Below the pieces are notes generated by a model. It was not told where the DNA came from. It made no database searches and saw only the letters and a program-made list of their open reading frames with translations. 7,717 bases of DNA from an uncultured Opitutaceae bacterium (GTDB taxonomy: Bacteria > Verrucomicrobiota > Verrucomicrobiia > Opitutales > Opitutaceae): the NCBI GenBank assembly GCA_937902865.1, contig CALFNJ010000321.1, positions 1 through 7,717 on the forward strand, written 5' to 3'. This document shows positions 6,735-7,717 of the stretch, in pieces (the stretch's first letter is position 1; each line of letters begins with the position of its first letter). The position numbers and the translations under genes are program-made.

Positions 6735-7337
6735 TCAAGCTGCCATATACGGCAGCTTGGCGGCGGCGGACTTCGCCGACGGGAGGCCGTCGAGCAGCTC
6801 GCCGATGGCGTCCCAGCGGCCGTTGACGAGCGCGTCGCGGGCGGAGTCGCGGATCACGGCCTTGACCGAGTCGCGGCCGAACCGGATCTCCTGCTTGGCA
6901 ACGTCGATCGTGACCTCGAGCTGCGGATTCGCCTCGACCGCCGCGGCGATCTTGGCGATGTCCGCACGCGAGGCGACGGCGCACGGGATGCCCAACGTCG
7001 TGCAGTTGCCGAAGAAGATTTCCGCGAAGCCTTCCGCGATGACCGCCTTGAACCCGTACTTCTGGATCGCCTGGGGAGCATGCTCGCGGGAGGAACCGCA
7101 GCCGAAGTTCAGTCCGGACAGGAGGATCGTCGCGCCTTTGAAGCGCGGATCGTTCAGCGGATGCGTCTTGTCGGAGCCGTCCGTGTTCTTGCGGACGTCG
7201 TAGAAGAGGAATTCACCCAGGCCGTCGAACGTGACGCACTTCATGAAGCGCGCCGGGATGATGCGGTCGGTGTCGATGTCGTTGCCGGGAACGTTGACCG
7301 CGCGGCCGGTGATGGAAGTGATTTTGGCGAGAGACAT
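6735..7337 (-). CDS. leuD: 3-isopropylmalate dehydratase small subunit
   Basis: A 200-residue protein, the normal length for LeuD. It begins MSLAKITSITGRAV and carries the conserved NDIDTDRIIPARF (19-31), then LNFGCGSSREHAPQA (76-90), the signature of the swivelling small domain of isopropylmalate isomerase. With LeuC it forms the heterodimer that interconverts 2- and 3-isopropylmalate in leucine biosynthesis in the cytoplasm. The C-terminal part (119-200) is typical in spacing. The true start is ATG at 7337: an in-frame ATG at 7433 would add 32 residues translated from a 7-bp tandem repeat and is rejected. The leader before the ATG is pyrimidine-rich (CCCTCCC) with no Shine-Dalgarno. It follows leuC after a 134-bp gap holding an inverted repeat, an unusually long spacing for this pair. 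A perfect hairpin covers its last codons and stop. Confidence 0.96.
   Translation of the reverse strand: MSLAKITSITGRAVNVPGNDIDTDRIIPARFMKCVTFDGLGEFLFYDVRKNTDGSDKTHPLNDPRFKGATILLSGLNFGCGSSREHAPQAIQKYGFKAVIAEGFAEIFFGNCTTLGIPCAVASRADIAKIAAAVEANPQLEVTIDVAKQEIRFGRDSVKAVIRDSARDALVNGRWDAIGELLDGLPSAKSAAAKLPYMAA
6736..6759. repeat. perfect hairpin spanning the leuD stop codon
   Basis: CAAGCTGCC (6736-6744) and GGCAGCTTG (6751-6759) form a 9-bp perfect stem with a 6-nt loop. It encodes the final residues KLPYMAA and includes most of the TGA stop of leuD. No T-run follows in the leuD direction, so it could protect the 3' end or slow ribosomes rather than terminate transcription. Confidence 0.55.
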
Positions 7338-7349
7338 GGGAGGGAAAGG

Positions 7350-7468
7350 AAAAGTAGCGAGTAGCGAGTAGCGGGTAGTGAGTAGCGAGTAGGATAAGAG
7401 CAGCGAGCGGGTGAAGAAGCGGAGAGCTCGCAATGCTCGCTACCCGCTACCCACGACTCGCTACTTCT
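7350..7468. repeat. inverted repeat of AGTAGCG units between leuC and leuD
   Basis: The 134-bp leuC-leuD spacer is almost wholly repetitive. Six direct 7-bp units (AGTAGCG and one- to two-base variants) run from 7353 to 7394. The region 7350-7382 matches the reverse complement of 7436-7468 at 28 of 33 positions without gaps. In the loop a second stem is possible, GCGAGC (7403-7408) with GCTCGC (7426-7431). On the - strand the large hairpin is followed by CTTTTCCTTTCCC just before the leuD ATG, so it could attenuate leuD relative to leuC. That role is inference; it may be a neutral dispersed repeat. Confidence 0.75.
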
Positions 7469-7471
7469 GCT

Positions 7472-7717
7472 TCAATTTACCGCGAAAACCTCGCGGGCGT
7501 CGGAGACGGCGCCGGTGACTGCGGCCGCGGCGACCATCAGCGGACTCATCAGGATCGTGCGACCCGTGGTGGAACCCTGACGGCCCTTGAAGCTGCGGTC
7601 GGAGCAGGAAGCGCACAGTTGATCGCCGACGAGCTTGTCGGGATTCCTGGCGAGGCACATGCAGCAGCCCGCGGCGCGCCACTCGAAGCCGGCCTCGGAC
7701 AGGATCTTGTCCAAGCC
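7472..7717 (-). CDS. leuC: 3-isopropylmalate dehydratase large subunit, C-terminal part only
   Basis: The last 81 residues of LeuC; the frame is open to the window edge, so the gene continues beyond 7717. It reads GLDKILSEAGFEW, then GCCMCLARNPDKL, whose C18 and C21 (in-window numbering) match two of the three cysteines that bind the 4Fe-4S cluster of aconitase-type enzymes. FKGRQG (43-48), SPLMVAAAAVTG and the SDARE-type ending are standard for the family. The LeuC/LeuD heterodimer isomerises isopropylmalate in leucine biosynthesis. An additional Cys stands beside the first ligand (GCC rather than the common GCS), probably a harmless variant. The stop is TGA at 7474-7472. leuD follows in the same direction. 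Confidence 0.95.
   Translation of the reverse strand, partial: GLDKILSEAGFEWRAAGCCMCLARNPDKLVGDQLCASCSDRSFKGRQGSTTGRTILMSPLMVAAAAVTGAVSDAREVFAVN

Noticed and set aside
7353..7394. Tandem units considered as a CRISPR array or iteron-type origin
   Set aside because: Units are 7 bp with no spacers and no cas, rep or dnaA gene nearby; they form part of an inverted repeat like those in the other gaps.
7461..7682. Alternative - strand frame overlapping the leuC end
   Set aside because: The other frame gives an unmistakable LeuC C-terminus with the GCxMC cluster motif and GRQG; this one is Arg-rich and resembles nothing.

Overview
This is a GC-rich bacterial chromosomal window of ordinary housekeeping and envelope genes. 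It holds no rRNA, tRNA, CRISPR array, transposase or phage gene that I can see. The long degenerate inverted repeats between genes, the lack of Shine-Dalgarno sequences before most starts, and the general look of the proteins suggest a member of the Verrucomicrobiota, perhaps near Opitutaceae. That placement is an inference from pattern recognition, not from a search.

The left half (1-4274) is read on the + strand. It begins inside a multi-pass GT-C/GT39-type glycosyltransferase whose N-terminus lies outside the window. A second, more divergent GT-C-like membrane protein follows (1215-2894), then a flavin amine oxidase (2952-4274). The two membrane proteins probably act on lipid-linked sugars at the cell envelope. 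The amine oxidase follows closely, but its substrate cannot be deduced.

The right half (4513-7717) is read entirely on the - strand. In transcription order it holds the C-terminus of leuC, a complete leuD (together isopropylmalate isomerase, leucine biosynthesis), an exbB/tolQ-like gene overlapping an exbD/tolR-like gene by 4 bp (proton-driven energiser of outer-membrane transport), and a short-chain dehydrogenase/reductase. The dehydrogenase and the amine oxidase converge on a 238-bp gap.

The most unusual content is in the gaps. Three intergenic spaces (4275-4512, 5200-5520, 7338-7471) each hold a long imperfect inverted repeat whose arms consist of short degenerate tandem units: about 7 bp in two cases and 8-9 bp in the third. 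The unit differs from gap to gap. One of these lies inside the leuC-leuD pair, where the spacer is unusually long. Other small hairpins sit at the leuD stop codon, downstream of leuD, upstream of exbB, and between the two glycosyltransferase genes. No novel protein system is evident; the repeat architecture is the best lead.
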